Shown here: one piece after another, positions 25,864 through 37,000 of the stretch | Layout: each line of letters begins with the position of its first letter | Position numbering within the stretch: position 1 is the stretch's first letter | DNA from: Desmodus rotundus | Lineage: Eukaryota > Chordata > Mammalia > Chiroptera > Phyllostomidae | Direction: 5' to 3' | NCBI RefSeq assembly: GCF_022682495.2 | Contig: NC_071396.1 | Span: 60,157,159-60,221,158 of the forward strand | DNA length: 64,000 nt | The notes under the pieces: generated by a model | The model's database searches: none | What the model was told of the DNA's origin: nothing | Seen by the model: only the letters and a program-made list of their open reading frames with translations | Position numbers and translations under genes: made by a program

Positions 25864-26996
25864 GGGCTGTGTACGTTTCTTAGTAATTGTAAATGATGCT
25901 ATGGTGAACATAGGGATGGTTATGTTTTTTTGAATTAGTGTTTTGGGTTCCTTTGGGTATATCCCCAGGAGTGTGATAGCTGGGTGGAAAGGCAGATTAA
26001 TTTTTAAGTTTTTGAGGTATCTCCATACTGCTTTCCACAGTGGCTGCACCAGTCTGCATTCCCACCAACAAAAGTGTTCCCCTGTCTCCACATCTTGGCC
26101 AGCACTGGTTGTTGATTTATTCATAATAGCCATTCTGATAGTTGGAGATGATATCTAACTGCAGTTTTAATTTGCATTTCTCTGATGATTAGTGACACTG
26201 AGCATCTTTTCATATGTCTTCTGGCCATCTGTATGACCTCTTTGGAGAAGTGTCTATTTAAGCCCAATGCCCATTTTTTAAATTGGGTTGTTTGGTTTTT
26301 TTTGGTATTGAGTTTTATAAGTTCCTTATAAATTTTGGATATTAACTCCTTATTATATATGTATTGGGGATTATGTTATCCCATTCTGTGGGCTGTCTTT
26401 TTATTTTTTTGATGATTTCCTGTGATGATTGCTGTGCAAAATCATTGTAGTTTGATGGTCTCCCATTTGTTTATTTTTTCTTTTGTTTCTCTTGCCTGGG
26501 GAGATACATCCGATAAAATATTGCTATGAGCAATGTCTGAGACTTTGCTGCCTATGTTTTCTACTATGATTTTTATGGTTTGGGGTCTGACATTTAAGTC
26601 TTTCATCTATTTTTAATTTATTCTTGTGTGTGGTTAATAAACATATTATTTAGCTTATATGTCTTTGTGTGTTTTTCAGTGTTATTGCGACCGATTTCTA
26701 GTTTCATAGCATAGTGGTTAGTGAAGATGCTTGATATGATTTCAATCTTTTAAAATTTATTGAGACTTGTTTTGTGTTCTAACATGTGATCTATCCTAGA
26801 AAACATTCCATGTGCCCTTGAAAAATATGTATATTCTACTGCTTTGGGATGGAATGCTCTGAAGATATACATTAAATGAAGAAATCCATTTGATCTAGTG
26901 TGTCATTTATGGCTGCTGTCTCCTTGTTGATTTTCTGCCTGGAGGATCTATCCATTTGAGTCAATGGGTGTTAAAATCCTCAACTATAATGGCATT

Positions 26997-27407
26997 TCAG
27001 TCCATCTCTCTCTTTATGTCCCTCAAGATTTGCTTCACATATTTAGGTGCTCCTCTCTTGGGTGTGTAAATGTTTACTAGGGTTATATCCTCTTGTTGGA
27101 TTGTTCCCATTATCATTATGTAGTGCCCTTCTTGGTCTCTTACTATAGCCTTGGTTTTAAAGTCCATTTTGTTGAATATAAGTACTGCTACCCCAGCTTT
27201 TTTTCCCTTTCCATTTGCATGAAATATCTGTTTCATTCTCTTTACTTTTAGTCTGTGTGTATCTTTTGATCTGAGGTGATTCACTTGGAGGCAGCATTTA
27301 TATTGGGCTTGTTTTCTTATCCATTCAACTCCCTTATGCCTTTTGGTTGGAGCACTTAAGCCATTTACATTTAAGGTGATTATTGATAGATACATATGTA
27401 GTGCCAT
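26997..27407 (-). pseudogene. LINE-1 ORF2 endonuclease fragment
   Basis: 136 open codons start with an MYLSIITLNVNGLSAPTKR-like segment and include the endonuclease core with VNIYTP. The usual QETHL motif reads QVNHL here, so the glutamate that helps bind metal is replaced. A stop follows near 26997, and downstream the frame decays and joins the deletion. It is a remnant of the L1 at 25426-28505. Confidence 0.8.
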
Positions 27408-27409
27408 TT

Positions 27410-28210
27410 TATTGTTAGACTATTTTCCTCTGTGTTTTATCTTTGACTTTTTCTTCTTCTTAAAGCAAGCCCTTTAACATTTGTTGCAGTACTGGTTTGG
27501 TGTTAACAAACTCCTTTAGCTTTTATTGTTTGGGAAGCTCCTTATTTCTCCTTCAATTATAAATGATAGCCTTGCTGGGTAAAGTAGCCTTTGTTGTAGG
27601 TCCTTGCTTTTCATCACCTTGAATATTTCACAACCCTCCCTTTTGGCCTGAAATGTTTCTGTTAAGGAATCAGATGACAGTCTCATTGGTGCTCCCTTGT
27701 AGGTAACTACCTGCATTTCTTTGCAATTTTAGGTTTCTCTCCTTGTCTTTAAGCTTCACCATTTTGATTATGTGTCCTGTTGTAGGCCTCTTTGTGTTCA
27801 ACTTGTTTGGGACTCTTTGAGCTTCCTGGACTTGTGTGTCTTTTTTTCTTTACCAGATTAGGGAAGTTTTTAGTCATTATTTCTTCAAATAGGTTCTTGG
27901 CCCCTTGTTTGCTCTCTTCTCCTTCTGGTATTCCCATGAAGCAGATGTTGTTACATTTCATGTTGTCCAAAACGTTTCTAAGCTCACCTCATTTTTCTTT
28001 AAGTTCTTTTTCCCTTTTGTTGCTCTGCCTGGGTCTTTTTTTGTACCTCATCTTCCAAATCACTGATTCAATCCTCTGCTACATCCATCCTACTGTTTAT
28101 TACTTCCAGAGTGTTATTTCTTTCAGGTATTACATTCTTTATTTCTGACTGGTCCTTTTTTATGGTTTCTATGTCTATTTTCGTGCTATCCTTATAATCA
28201 TTACTCTAAA
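27410..28210 (-). pseudogene. LINE-1 ORF1 remnant
   Basis: Pieces at 27516-27716 and 27749-27970 carry the C-terminal domain and the RRM (CNNICFMGIPEGEESKQ-like). At the position where copies B and C share a 2-nt deletion, this element reads in frame, which helps polarise that change. Several stops inactivate it. Confidence 0.7.
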
Positions 28211-28505
28211 TTCTCTGATAGATTGTCTACCACCATTTCATCTAGGTCCTCGTCTGGAGAATTCTCTTATTGTGTCATTTGGTGTCTGTTTCTTTGTCTT
28301 GCCATTTTGACTGCTCCTTTGTATGTGTTTCCATTTATTAAGTAGATCTGAAAAGACTCTAGTGTAGGCCTTTGCCAGACACTGTTTCTGACTGGCCCTG
28401 GGCAACCTGTTTGGAGCTATCAGTGATCCACAGTGTGTGGCTCCCTCTGCTGGGCCTGTTTGTGCACAGAAAAAACCAGGCTGTGCATCAAGGCTGGCTT
28501 GTATT

Positions 28506-29109
28506 TTTTATTTTTTAAAATATATTTTAGTGATTATTGATTACAGTTGTTCAATTTCCCCCTTTTATTCCCCTACACCCTGCACAACCCCTCCCACTTG
28601 TATGGCCCCCAATCCTTAGTTCATGTCCATGGGTCGTACATATAAGTTCTTTGGCTTCTACATTTCCTATACTATTCTTAACCTTCTGACTATTTTGTAA
28701 CTACCATTTATGCTACTTATTCCCTGTACCCTTTCCCCCATTCCATCCTCCTTGCTGATAACCCTCCATATAATCTCCATTTCTGTAATTCTGTTCCTGT
28801 TCGAGTTGTTTGCTTAGTTTGCTTTTGTTGTTATTGTTTTTTTACAATAAAGGTTGTTGATAGTTGTGAGTTTGTTGTCATTTTACTGTTCATAGTTTTG
28901 ATCTTCTTCTTTTTCTAAGATAAGTCCCTTTAACATTTCATATAATAAGGGCTTGGTGATGATGAACTCCTCTAACTTGACCTTATCTGGGAAGCACATT
29001 ATCTGCCCTTCCATTCTAAATGATAGCTTTGCTGGATAGAGTAATCTTGAATGTAGGTCCTTGCCTTTCATGACTTCAAGTACTTCTTTCCAGCCCCTTC
29101 TTGTCTGCA
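28506..29109 (-). mobile_element. HAL1-type LINE 3' end, reversed
   Basis: The reverse complement carries the C-terminal part of an ORF1 (28910-29109, YPAKLSFRMEGQ segment) followed directly by the 3' UTR and tail (T/A-rich at 28506-28530). It is closely related to the plus-strand element starting at about 29110, and the two lie head to head. Because both keep their own 3' ends, this is not a simple twin-priming inversion of one element. Confidence 0.75.
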
Positions 29110-30985
29110 AGGTAGGAAGGGCGGAGACGGGCAACCTGGTGGAGAGGACTTGCGTTGCCTTGACAGGACCGAGACTGGCGGAGTGTGGGAAGAAAGGGGC
29201 AGGCAGTGACCACTGGCGGACCGTGCGGCCCCACATTCGCGTAGATAAACCGAGAGGGCCGGACTCAGAGTGGCGGAGAATGGGGCAGGCAGAGCAGCTG
29301 TAGCACCCAGCGGCCCCGCACTCCCGCACAGATAAACTGGGACGAACTGCGGGGAGCAAAGCAGACCGCATAACCCAGGGCTCCAGTGCGGGGAAATAAA
29401 GCCTCAAACCCCTGAATGAAAATGCCCATGGGGGTTGGGGTGGCAGCAGGAGAGACTCCCAGCCTCACAAGAGAGGTCGTTGGGGAGACCCACAGGGGCC
29501 TAGAGTGTGCACAAGCCCACCCACTTGGGAACCAGCACCAGAGGGGCCCAGTTTGATTGTGGGTAGTGGAGTGAAAGATTGAAATCTGGTGGAGAGTGGA
29601 GTGGGCACCATTGCTCCCTCTCGGCCCCTACCCACGTACAGCATCACAGAGCAGGGACCAGCATTACCATGCCCCCAGGAACACCCAAGGCTCTGCCCCT
29701 TAAGTAACAGACGTGCCAAGACCAAAAAAAAAAAAAAAAAAAGGCCCAAATGACAGAACACTTCAAAGCTCCAGAAAAAATACAACTAAGCGAGGAAGAG
29801 ATAGCCAACCTATCGGATGCACAGTTCAAAACACTGGTTATCAAGACGCTCACAGAATTGGTTGAATTTGTTCGAAAACCAGATGAAAAAATGAAGCCTA
29901 TGCTGAGAGAAACAAAGGAAAATGTACAGGGAACCAATAGTGATGCAAAGGAAACTGGGACTGAAATCTACGGTGTGGACCAGAAGGAAGAAAGAAACAT
30001 CCAACCAGAAAAGAATGAAGAAATAAGAATTCGGAAAAATGAGGAGAGGCTAAGGAACCTTCAGGACATCTTGAAACGTTCCAACATCCGAATTATAGGG
30101 GTGCCAGAAGGAGAAGAGGAAGAACAAAAAATTGAAAACTTATTTGAACAAACAATGAAGGAGAACTTCCCTCATCTGGTAAAGGAAATAGACTTCCAGG
30201 AAGTCCAGGAAGCTCAGAGAGTCCCAAAGAAGCTGGACCCAAGGAGGAACACACCAAGGCACATCATAATTACATTCCCCAAGATGAAACAGAAAGAGAG
30301 AATCTCAGAAGCAGCAAGAGAAAAGGACACAGTTACCTACAAAGGACTTCCCATAAGACTGTCAGCTGATTTCTCCAAAGAGACCTTACGGGCAAGAAGT
30401 GGCTGGCAAGAAGTATTCCAAATCATGAAAGGCAAGGACCTACATCCAAGATTACTGTATCCAGCAAAGCTATCATTTAGAATGGAAGGGCAGATGAAGT
30501 GCTTCTCAGATAAGGTCAAGTTAAAGGAGTTCATCATCACCAAGCCCTTATTATAGGAAATGTTAAAGGGATTTATCTAAGAAAAAGAAGATCAAAAATA
30601 TGAACAGTAAAAATGACAGCAAACTCACAGTTATTAACGACCACACCTAAAACAAAAACAAGAGCAAACTAGGCAAACAACTAGAACAGGAACAGAACCA
30701 TAGAGATGGAGATCACGTGGCAGGTTATCAACAGGGGAGTGGGAGGGGGGAAAGGTACAGAGAATAAGTAGCATAGATGATGGGTGGAAAATAGACATGG
30801 GGAGGGTAAGAATAGTGTAGGAAATGTAGAAGTCAAAGAACTTATAAGTATGACCCATGGACATGAACTATAGGGGGGGAATGTGGTAGGGAGGGGGTGG
30901 GCAGAATGGAGTGGAGTGGGGGGGGGAAATGGGACAACTGTAATAGCATAATCAATAAATATACTTTAAAAACTTTAAAAAGAAA
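29110..30985 (+). mobile_element. Complete ORF1-only LINE (HAL1-type)
   Basis: About 1.9 kb: a GC-rich 5' UTR with CpGs (29110-29720), an A run (29722-29740), ORF1 (29750-30556), then directly a G-rich 3' UTR (30720-30940) and an A/CAAA tail (30960-31015). No ORF2 sequence is present. It has the architecture of half-L1 (HAL1) elements, which supply only the RNA-binding protein and need L1 reverse transcriptase. It is the least damaged of the three copies in the window. Confidence 0.8.
29750..30556 (+). CDS. ORF1p-like RNA-binding protein of HAL1-type LINE
   Basis: 268 uninterrupted codons from ATG at 29750. The order is: an N-terminal acidic region (LSEEEIANLSDAQFKTLVIK), a short coiled coil (about residues 45-110), an RRM with an NIRIIGVPEGEEEE motif (about 112-125) and a C-terminal domain with RVPKKLDPRRNTPRHIII and YPAKLSFRMEGQ. 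The parental protein would bind element RNA as a trimer. Compared with the sister copy at 17872-18143, a TAT-to-TAG change ends it about eight residues early, removing the conserved YEMLKGL-like tail. Whether it is expressed is unknown. It is retrotransposon-derived rather than a host gene, although the long intact frame is striking among so many broken ones. Confidence 0.8.
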   Translation: MTEHFKAPEKIQLSEEEIANLSDAQFKTLVIKTLTELVEFVRKPDEKMKPMLRETKENVQGTNSDAKETGTEIYGVDQKEERNIQPEKNEEIRIRKNEERLRNLQDILKRSNIRIIGVPEGEEEEQKIENLFEQTMKENFPHLVKEIDFQEVQEAQRVPKKLDPRRNTPRHIIITFPKMKQKERISEAAREKDTVTYKGLPIRLSADFSKETLRARSGWQEVFQIMKGKDLHPRLLYPAKLSFRMEGQMKCFSDKVKLKEFIITKPLL

Positions 30986-31015
30986 AAAACAAACAAACAA
31001 ACAAAAACAACAAAG

Positions 31016-31762
31016 TAAAGCCTAGGACAAGATGGCTTCATTGGTGAATTCTACCAACACTTAAGAAAAATTAATACCAATCCTTCTTAAACCCTCCCGA
31101 AAGACAAGAACACTTCTAACTTATTCTCTGAGGCCAGCATTACTCTGATATCAAAGCCAGACAAAGACACTACAAGAAAACTACTGGTAAATATCCCTTA
31201 TAAATATAAATGCAAAAACTTCAGCAAAATACTAGCGAATTAAATTCAACAGCATATTAAAAAGATTATATGTCATGGCCAAGTGGAATTTATCCACAGA
31301 ATTCAAAGGTGGTTCATAATAAAACCAATCAATGTAATATACAGTAGAATGAAGGAATAAGAACACATGCTCATTTCAATTGATGCAGAAAAATCATTTG
31401 ACATAATCTAAAACCCCATCATAAAAAAACACTCAACTCCTCAACAGGATAAAGCCATATATGAAAAAGCCTACAGATAGCACCATACTAAATATCAAAG
31501 CACAAAGAAGACTTTTTTCTTTAATATCAGGAACAAGATAAAGATACTTATTTTGCCCAGTACTGTTCAACATCTTATTGGACATTCTAGAGAGAATGTT
31601 TAGTCAAGAAAAATAAATAAAAGGCATTTAAATCAGAAAGGAAGAAATAAAACTAGCTCTGTAAACAGGTGACATGATCTTATATGTAGATCATCCTAAA
31701 GAATCCACAAAAAAACTGTTAGTGCTAATAAACTAATTCATCAAAATTGTAGGGTACAACAG
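31016..31762 (+). mobile_element. Old LINE-1 reverse transcriptase fragment
   Basis: Decayed ORF2 text resembling the SIDAEKSFD region (near 31375-31400) and the LFNILLDILE region (31565-31590). It has many stops and no open frame. It marks the right edge of the dense L1 cluster. Confidence 0.65.
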
Positions 31763-31799
31763 AGAATGACTTGAGGACACGTGACACAGGTAACATGGC

Positions 31800-32350
31800 C
31801 ATACCACCTCAGGTTCACCTCCTTTTCCTTCCTTAACACCCTGAAATCTGGCATCTGTTCTTCCATAGAAACAGCTCTGTATAAAACTAAACAGTCCTAA
31901 AACCAGCAGTTATTTCTTAGTCCTCACCTTGTTGAACCCATTGGTAGCACTAACAATGTGGATCACCCAATGCCACCTGAGATATGGTCATCCTCTGGCT
32001 TTTGGGACATAAACACTTTGTCTTCTCTGTCCATGCCTCTGTCTGGTTCTCAGGATCATCTTTCTTTACTTAATCATGAAATTCTGGAGTATCTTAACAC
32101 AGCCTGATGCCCTCTTATCTTCTCCTATGCTCTCTTCCATTCAGATGACTGTCCTTGTTACTTTCGGTATACCAATGACACCCAAACTATCTTAAGACCA
32201 GACCTCACCCATCTGAATTTCAGACTTAGATGTATAATTGCCATTTAGATGACCCAAAGGCGTCTCAAACTCAGCCTGACCAAGACTGTACTCACGGTCT
32301 CTCTCCAAAGCTTTATCCAGCCCCCTCTAGAGGCAATGAAAGAAACCTAG
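31800..32350 (+). mobile_element. L2 (CR1-clade LINE) fragment
   Basis: Diverged text resembles the 3' part of the L2 reverse transcriptase. At 32160-32195 it reads like the YADDTQ motif, and at 32210-32300 like the following helices (PDL..LNFRL, RRLKLSLTKT). Stops are frequent. L2 is an ancient mammalian repeat, so this part of the window is old DNA. Confidence 0.6.
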
Positions 32351-34380
32351 TATCATTTTTTACCCTCCCATAGCCTCTGTGGGAGGAACTCCATCCAGCA
32401 GTATGTTCCTCCCTGCTGCTGCAGATGAGAAATAAATCATCCTGGACACAATCTTGCTGTTCCAGTGGGAAAAGGGGTGGCAATTCCCTCTAGTGCAGAA
32501 TGCCCTGAGCCCTTCTCCCAAATGGCTTTAATTGGGAATGGTACGGGTAGGTGTACACAGCATGCATGCATAGTTCATCAATCAATGTCAAAAAGGCTAT
32601 GGTCATACAAAAGCAGGTACTATCTATAGATAACAATTGAAGGAACACAGAGATCTGTCATGGGTCAGGGTCTGTTAGTCATGCTAATGCCAGAGGGTCT
32701 TTAAGACATATTTCATAAGCAGTTTACTCCTTATGCCTCGAAGTTAAACACTCAGTTATATCACCAGGGTTATACAAAACAAAGCATAGCAAGCTTCAAA
32801 GGATACAATGTATTTATCAGGCCTGATTCCCATGGGAACCCTGGATGTTAGAGTCAAGTCATGCCTGCCACCTGCGTTTTTACTTGGTTTTCCAGGGAGA
32901 CGTAGTAGCTCCTTTCAGGGCTTGCTCTTGTGGGGCTACAGTCTCAGAAACCATAGAGTGGTCCCCAGCAAGCCTCTAATCACCAAGATGTGTTAATTTT
33001 GTCTCCTAAACGTCTCTCAAACCCACCTCCTTCCCTCTATTTTCCATCAACACCTCATTACAAGGCATCACTGTCTCAACTGAGTTACTGCTTGTACATC
33101 TTGATATTCAGGCTGAAATGGAGGGGGAAAGATGTGTACAAAACAAAGATAATTGAGCTACCCACCCAGCCCCACAGGTTTGTCACTTCTTGGAGTAAAG
33201 TCACATCCTGTCAGCATCTGTTGTACTATGCCAATGTGATGCAAGGATCTTGGAAAGTCCTCATCTCTATTCCACATAGTCACCTGGATGAGAAACAGTC
33301 TTCCTTTTAGACACATGGAACTGGAGGCTTTGCCAAAGGACACACATCAAGTGGGGCTGAGGTGGTGTTCCTACCTCCCTGTCCCCACTGTAGATCTAGT
33401 CTTTTCATAGCCCTAAGCACTGTAGGAACTCAGAGGAACTCCATATCATAGGTAAACTCTCAATGTCCTTGACCTCAGCCAGTACTGATGGCACCAGACA
33501 TACACCCTTTGCTGATGTTCATTTTAAGCCATTGTCCAAGAAGCTGGCAAGATGCTCTGGACCAGAGAAGAGTCAGGGAAAATCTAAATTTAGGCTTAAG
33601 GATTTGGGCAGCCTGCTTGGAACTCTGGTTCCTGTATAGCCTATGTTAGGTCACTTGTCACATCCTTTGTCACTTCCCTTTTAAACCTACTGAGTCTCCT
33701 GACAGCACCGGCCATTTCTCCAGGCTTCTTCCTCCATCTTGCTCACTGTCTCCCACTCTAGCTGTTTTTACTTTCTAATAGCAAGCTTGGTGTCCTGCCC
33801 AGACCCCTTTCCCAGGCTGGAGACCCAGCTTACCTGCCATAAGAGATGCTAACAGCTCACTAGGTACCAGGGAAGAGATACCTTCAGCCTCACCCTCCTG
33901 TCGCTTAAGAGGGACTACCACAGAGCGTGTGAGGTCAGCCCTGCTTCAGGGTGGGAATAGCTCAGGTGCAATTGCAATGCAGAATTCCCCTGGTACCAGT
34001 CTCTTGCTGAGACCATGTCCTCATGCCATTCTTCTCTGCCCTGTCCCATGTCCCTCACTAACCTTCTGCTGAGGGTCCTCCCTCAGCTAGTCACTTAAGT
34101 AGAATCCCCATCTTGGTTCTGCTTCTAGTGACCCTAATCTATCACAGATTCCTTATGTTTGCAATAGTGAATAAAGTTTTCTGACATCAGGGCGTAAAGA
34201 GGTTTTCCATTTTACATCATGTTCTCTCTTCTCCTCCTTCTCTCACTTTTAAGGCACTGGTCCTGACCTGGGAAGGCTCTCCATTACCTGTCCAGACCAT
34301 CTTCTACATGCTGTGAAGGCAGGTGGGACAGCAGTACCTATCTAGTTCTTAGCCTCATGGGGCTTTCATGGGCGCCAGGA
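32351..34380. other. Non-coding stretch, mostly unassigned
   Basis: No gene recognised. 33000-33110 is weakly L2-like on the plus strand. 32400-32990 could be a decayed LTR, but I cannot place its ends. Short open frames (106 codons at 32990) have no recognisable domain and no codon-like pattern. C3orf22, the neighbour of CHST13 in human, could lie on this side, but I could not find it. Confidence 0.4.
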
Positions 34381-34470
34381 GTGTTCTGAGCACTGGACAG
34401 GTAGTACTCATGGTGTCCCCTTTCAGATGGGATACTGAAGCACAGAGAAGCTGGGCCACTAGCTTGAGGT
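34381..34470 (-). mobile_element. MIR SINE fragment
   Basis: The core GATGGGATACTGAAGCACAG-like segment (34426-34450) followed by GCC..TAGCTTGAGGT matches the reverse complement of the MIR 5' and core region. It is heavily diverged, as expected for MIR. Confidence 0.5.
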
Positions 34471-34474
34471 GATG

Positions 34475-34800
34475 AAAGGATACTTGACTTGCGGTGGTGA
34501 ACACACAATATACAGATGACGTATTATAGAATTGTACACCTGAAACCTATATAATTTTATTGACCAGTGTTATTGCAATAAATTCAATAAAAAATAAACG
34601 CAAAGAATAGAAACCACTTAAATATCCATTAATAGAGGACTATTAAATTATAGCACAGCTGCACCCTGAAAGACTAGACATCCATTAAAATGAAGAAAGA
34701 GCTCTGATCTGGAACAATTTATGAAGTATATTAAGATATTTTAACAATGACAGCAGAAGAGTGTGTCTCATGTGCTACCATCTTATGTATATTAGAAAAA
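34475..34800 (+). mobile_element. Old LINE-1 3' end fragments
   Basis: The first part (34475-34605) contains GAATTGTACACCTGAAACC and an AATAAATTCAATAAAA tail, typical of L1 3' ends. The second part (34606-34800) resembles an L1/HAL1 end (AAATATCCATTAATAGAGGA and following text). No coding potential. Confidence 0.55.
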
Positions 34801-34820
34801 GTTGTGTTCACATGTATATG

Positions 34821-34916
34821 TTCTATGCGCATGCATGTGCTTGTGTGCATGTATGTGGACACACGCACACATGTGCGGGGATGTGCATGCATGTGGATAT
34901 GTGTGCATGCCTGTGT
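34821..34916. repeat. Alternating TG/CA/CG-rich tract
   Basis: About 95 bp of mostly alternating purine-pyrimidine sequence, with GCATGCATGTG repeated and short CACACGCACACATGTGCG runs. Such sequence can adopt Z-DNA. It is an imperfect microsatellite rather than a simple (TG)n. Confidence 0.7.
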
Positions 34917-34999
34917 GGAACAGGTAAAAATGATTACCTTTTGGTTGAAGACCTTAGGATTTGGGGGTCGCATACTACTTCCTAAATTTTTAATACATG

Positions 35000-35929
35000 A
35001 ACCATATTTTTGGTGTATTACAATCCTTTAAAGAAAAGTAGCATGAAATAAAGCAGTCATACTTGTGGCCTACTGAAAAATCAGATACTAGCATAATCCC
35101 TTTGGAATGTGGAATAGCAGCACTATGTAGGAGGACACTGCTGAAGATGGAAGGGGTTTCCTCTCTGCTCTACAAAGACAGGAGCTAGAAATGCATCTTG
35201 GAGTCCCAGGGAGGGTAAATAAAATTAGGGGCACTAACTGGCTTTTGGCTACAGGAGAGATGGTCATCACCTTGGAGATGACCTGGGCAGCCACAATAAG
35301 CAAGGTGGGCAAGAAGTCCTATGCTCTGGAAAAGGGGTGAAATTAATGGAGTGAGGATTGTAGGGTAAGGATTAATAGGGAGCTGCTCAGGCCCTGGAGA
35401 AAGACCGGATGGTAGTTCCCAGTCTGCATGGGGCAGAAGTCAGTTCTGTTGTGTGCACATGGGGTGTCTGGAGCCTGGGGAAAGAGCACAGGGAACTTTT
35501 GTTCCCAGCAAACAGCTCCAGGCCCACTCCCTCCAAACTCACAGAGCCCAGGTGGAGAGCAGCCCTAGGGTATGGTGCAGGTCTGTCTGTGGGTAGAGTT
35601 CAGCTTCCAGAAGCAGTCTCTTAGGGCTGAAGGAAGCAGAATCCTCTAGGATCCCTTGCTCTTGGGGTTGGAGCCAAATTGATCTCTATTTGGACTGTGG
35701 AAGTCTCAAGATTTTCTCCAATGTTTAAAACCATGTCATGTTTGATATATGCAAAATACAGTAACACGTCTCCATAATCCAGCATAATAATGAAGAGATA
35801 CATGTGACAGATCTTTATACCTGCTTGGGAGATCCTTTCTCACCTGTCCCTTGCCTCCCCCTACCCTTAGGTGACCACATCTCTCTCCTCCCCTTTTAAG
35901 AATAGTATCTCAAACAATACATTGGGTAT
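35000..35929. other. Non-coding stretch, nothing recognised
   Basis: No repeat or gene identified with confidence. A 50-bp exon-like segment (35255-35304) has splice-like borders but no recognisable product. Short ORFs on both strands lack domains. Confidence 0.4.
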
Positions 35930-37000
35930 TTTTTGTGATATAGGGTTGTATCATACTATATGCAACTTTCTTTTCCACTCAACAGCAAGTTGCTAAGAGT
36001 CACACAATGGCTCACATAGTTGTTGTTCACTTAAGTCATTTAATTTTCACTGTATAATACTCCACAATTTGTCCATTCTGTTTCCACTAAACATTTGGTT
36101 TGTTCTACTTTTTGCTATTGTGGACAATACTCCTCTGAGCATTCCTGCCCTGTTCCCTGGTCATGTTTCCCCCAGAGAAGAGTTATTGATTAGAGGGCTT
36201 CTGAGTATTCACCCTTACCTGCCAGCACCACACTGTTTTCCCAAGTGGTCCCACTGCACATGGGCACAAGTAGCTTATACAAAGAAGCTCCTTTAAATCT
36301 ACCATTGTAATGGAAAGCAGGTTCGGCTGCTACAAAAGTCAATACTTGAGAGGCAGGTGCTGGTGTAAAGGAAAGTGGTTTATTTGCAGGTGCTGGCTGT
36401 CTGAAAGATGGGGGACTCACGTCTCAAAGCCCACCTCCTGGAAGATGGGGGACTCAGGTCACAAAGCCCATCTCCACCTCTCAGTGGAGGCAGAGGTTTT
36501 TATAAGGATTCAGAGGGGAACAAAACCAAGAGATCAAGGGAGGGAGTTCCAAGTTCTCTACATGAAGACCAGCACAGTCACTTCCAATAAGCCAAGTGAT
36601 GGCCCGGCGAGCCTCATCCTGGTTTAGACATTGTGGCTTCATGTCATCCTGGCTCCATGGTTGAAGGTCAGTAAATCTCATGAGGCTGGGATGCCTAAAG
36701 GTAGGGGTCTGTGTATTTTGAAGTTACTTCCTCTGATTCTTATACAAACATGCTGTTCATGTACAAGCTACATATTAGTCAGCATCAGCACTTACAGAAA
36801 AATGTCAAAAGAATGGTGGTGTGGGTTACAATTTCCCACCATTACAATTTTCCAATGTTATACCATCGGGCTACACTTTGCCATGGTCCACTGCTTAGGA
36901 AACAAAGCAGGGGAGACTGCAGGGGTCATCCAGATGGTGCAGCAAAGTCAACTGCTCTGTTGGTAGAAAAATCTCATACTTGTCCCAGAATCCAGAGTCA
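35930..37000 (-). mobile_element. Old LINE-1 3' region, split by a solo LTR
   Basis: The minus strand at 36040-36180 resembles the L1 3' block (plus strand TGTCCATTCTGTTTCCACTAAACATTTGG, here CATTTGG near 36093 with the TATTGTGGACAATACTCC segment). The sequence before and after the LTR (36250-36305 and 36847-36990) fits the same decayed element. Family is uncertain. Confidence 0.5.
36306..36846 (-). mobile_element. Solo LTR of an endogenous retrovirus
   Basis: A 541-bp unit has 8-bp inverted ends, TGTAATGG at 36306-36313 and its complement at 36839-36846. On the minus strand it has a TATA box (plus TTTTATA, 36497-36503) and AATAAA about 115 bp downstream (plus TTTATT, 36379-36384), the order expected for U3-R-U5. 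A 37-bp tandem duplication (36407-36443, 36444-36480) lies between them. There is no internal region, hence a solo LTR. I do not see a clear target duplication. The retroviral class is not assigned. Confidence 0.72.

Larger units (their letters stand above)
25426..28505 (-). mobile_element. Reversed LINE-1 with internal deletion of the RT region
   Basis: The minus strand reads a 5' UTR (28210-28505), ORF1 (27410-28210), the ORF2 endonuclease start (27407) and then jumps near 26633-26641 to the ORF2 C-terminal region, skipping the reverse transcriptase. It ends with the 3' UTR at 25430. Comparison with copy B places the lost segment at about 2 kb (the equivalent of about 14115-16200 there). 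This copy is more diverged than A and B. It cannot encode a reverse transcriptase. Confidence 0.75.

Noticed and set aside
35255..35304. 50-bp exon-like segment with AG and GT borders and an open frame
   Set aside because: Borders alone are weak evidence. The encoded residues match nothing I know and no partner exon was found.
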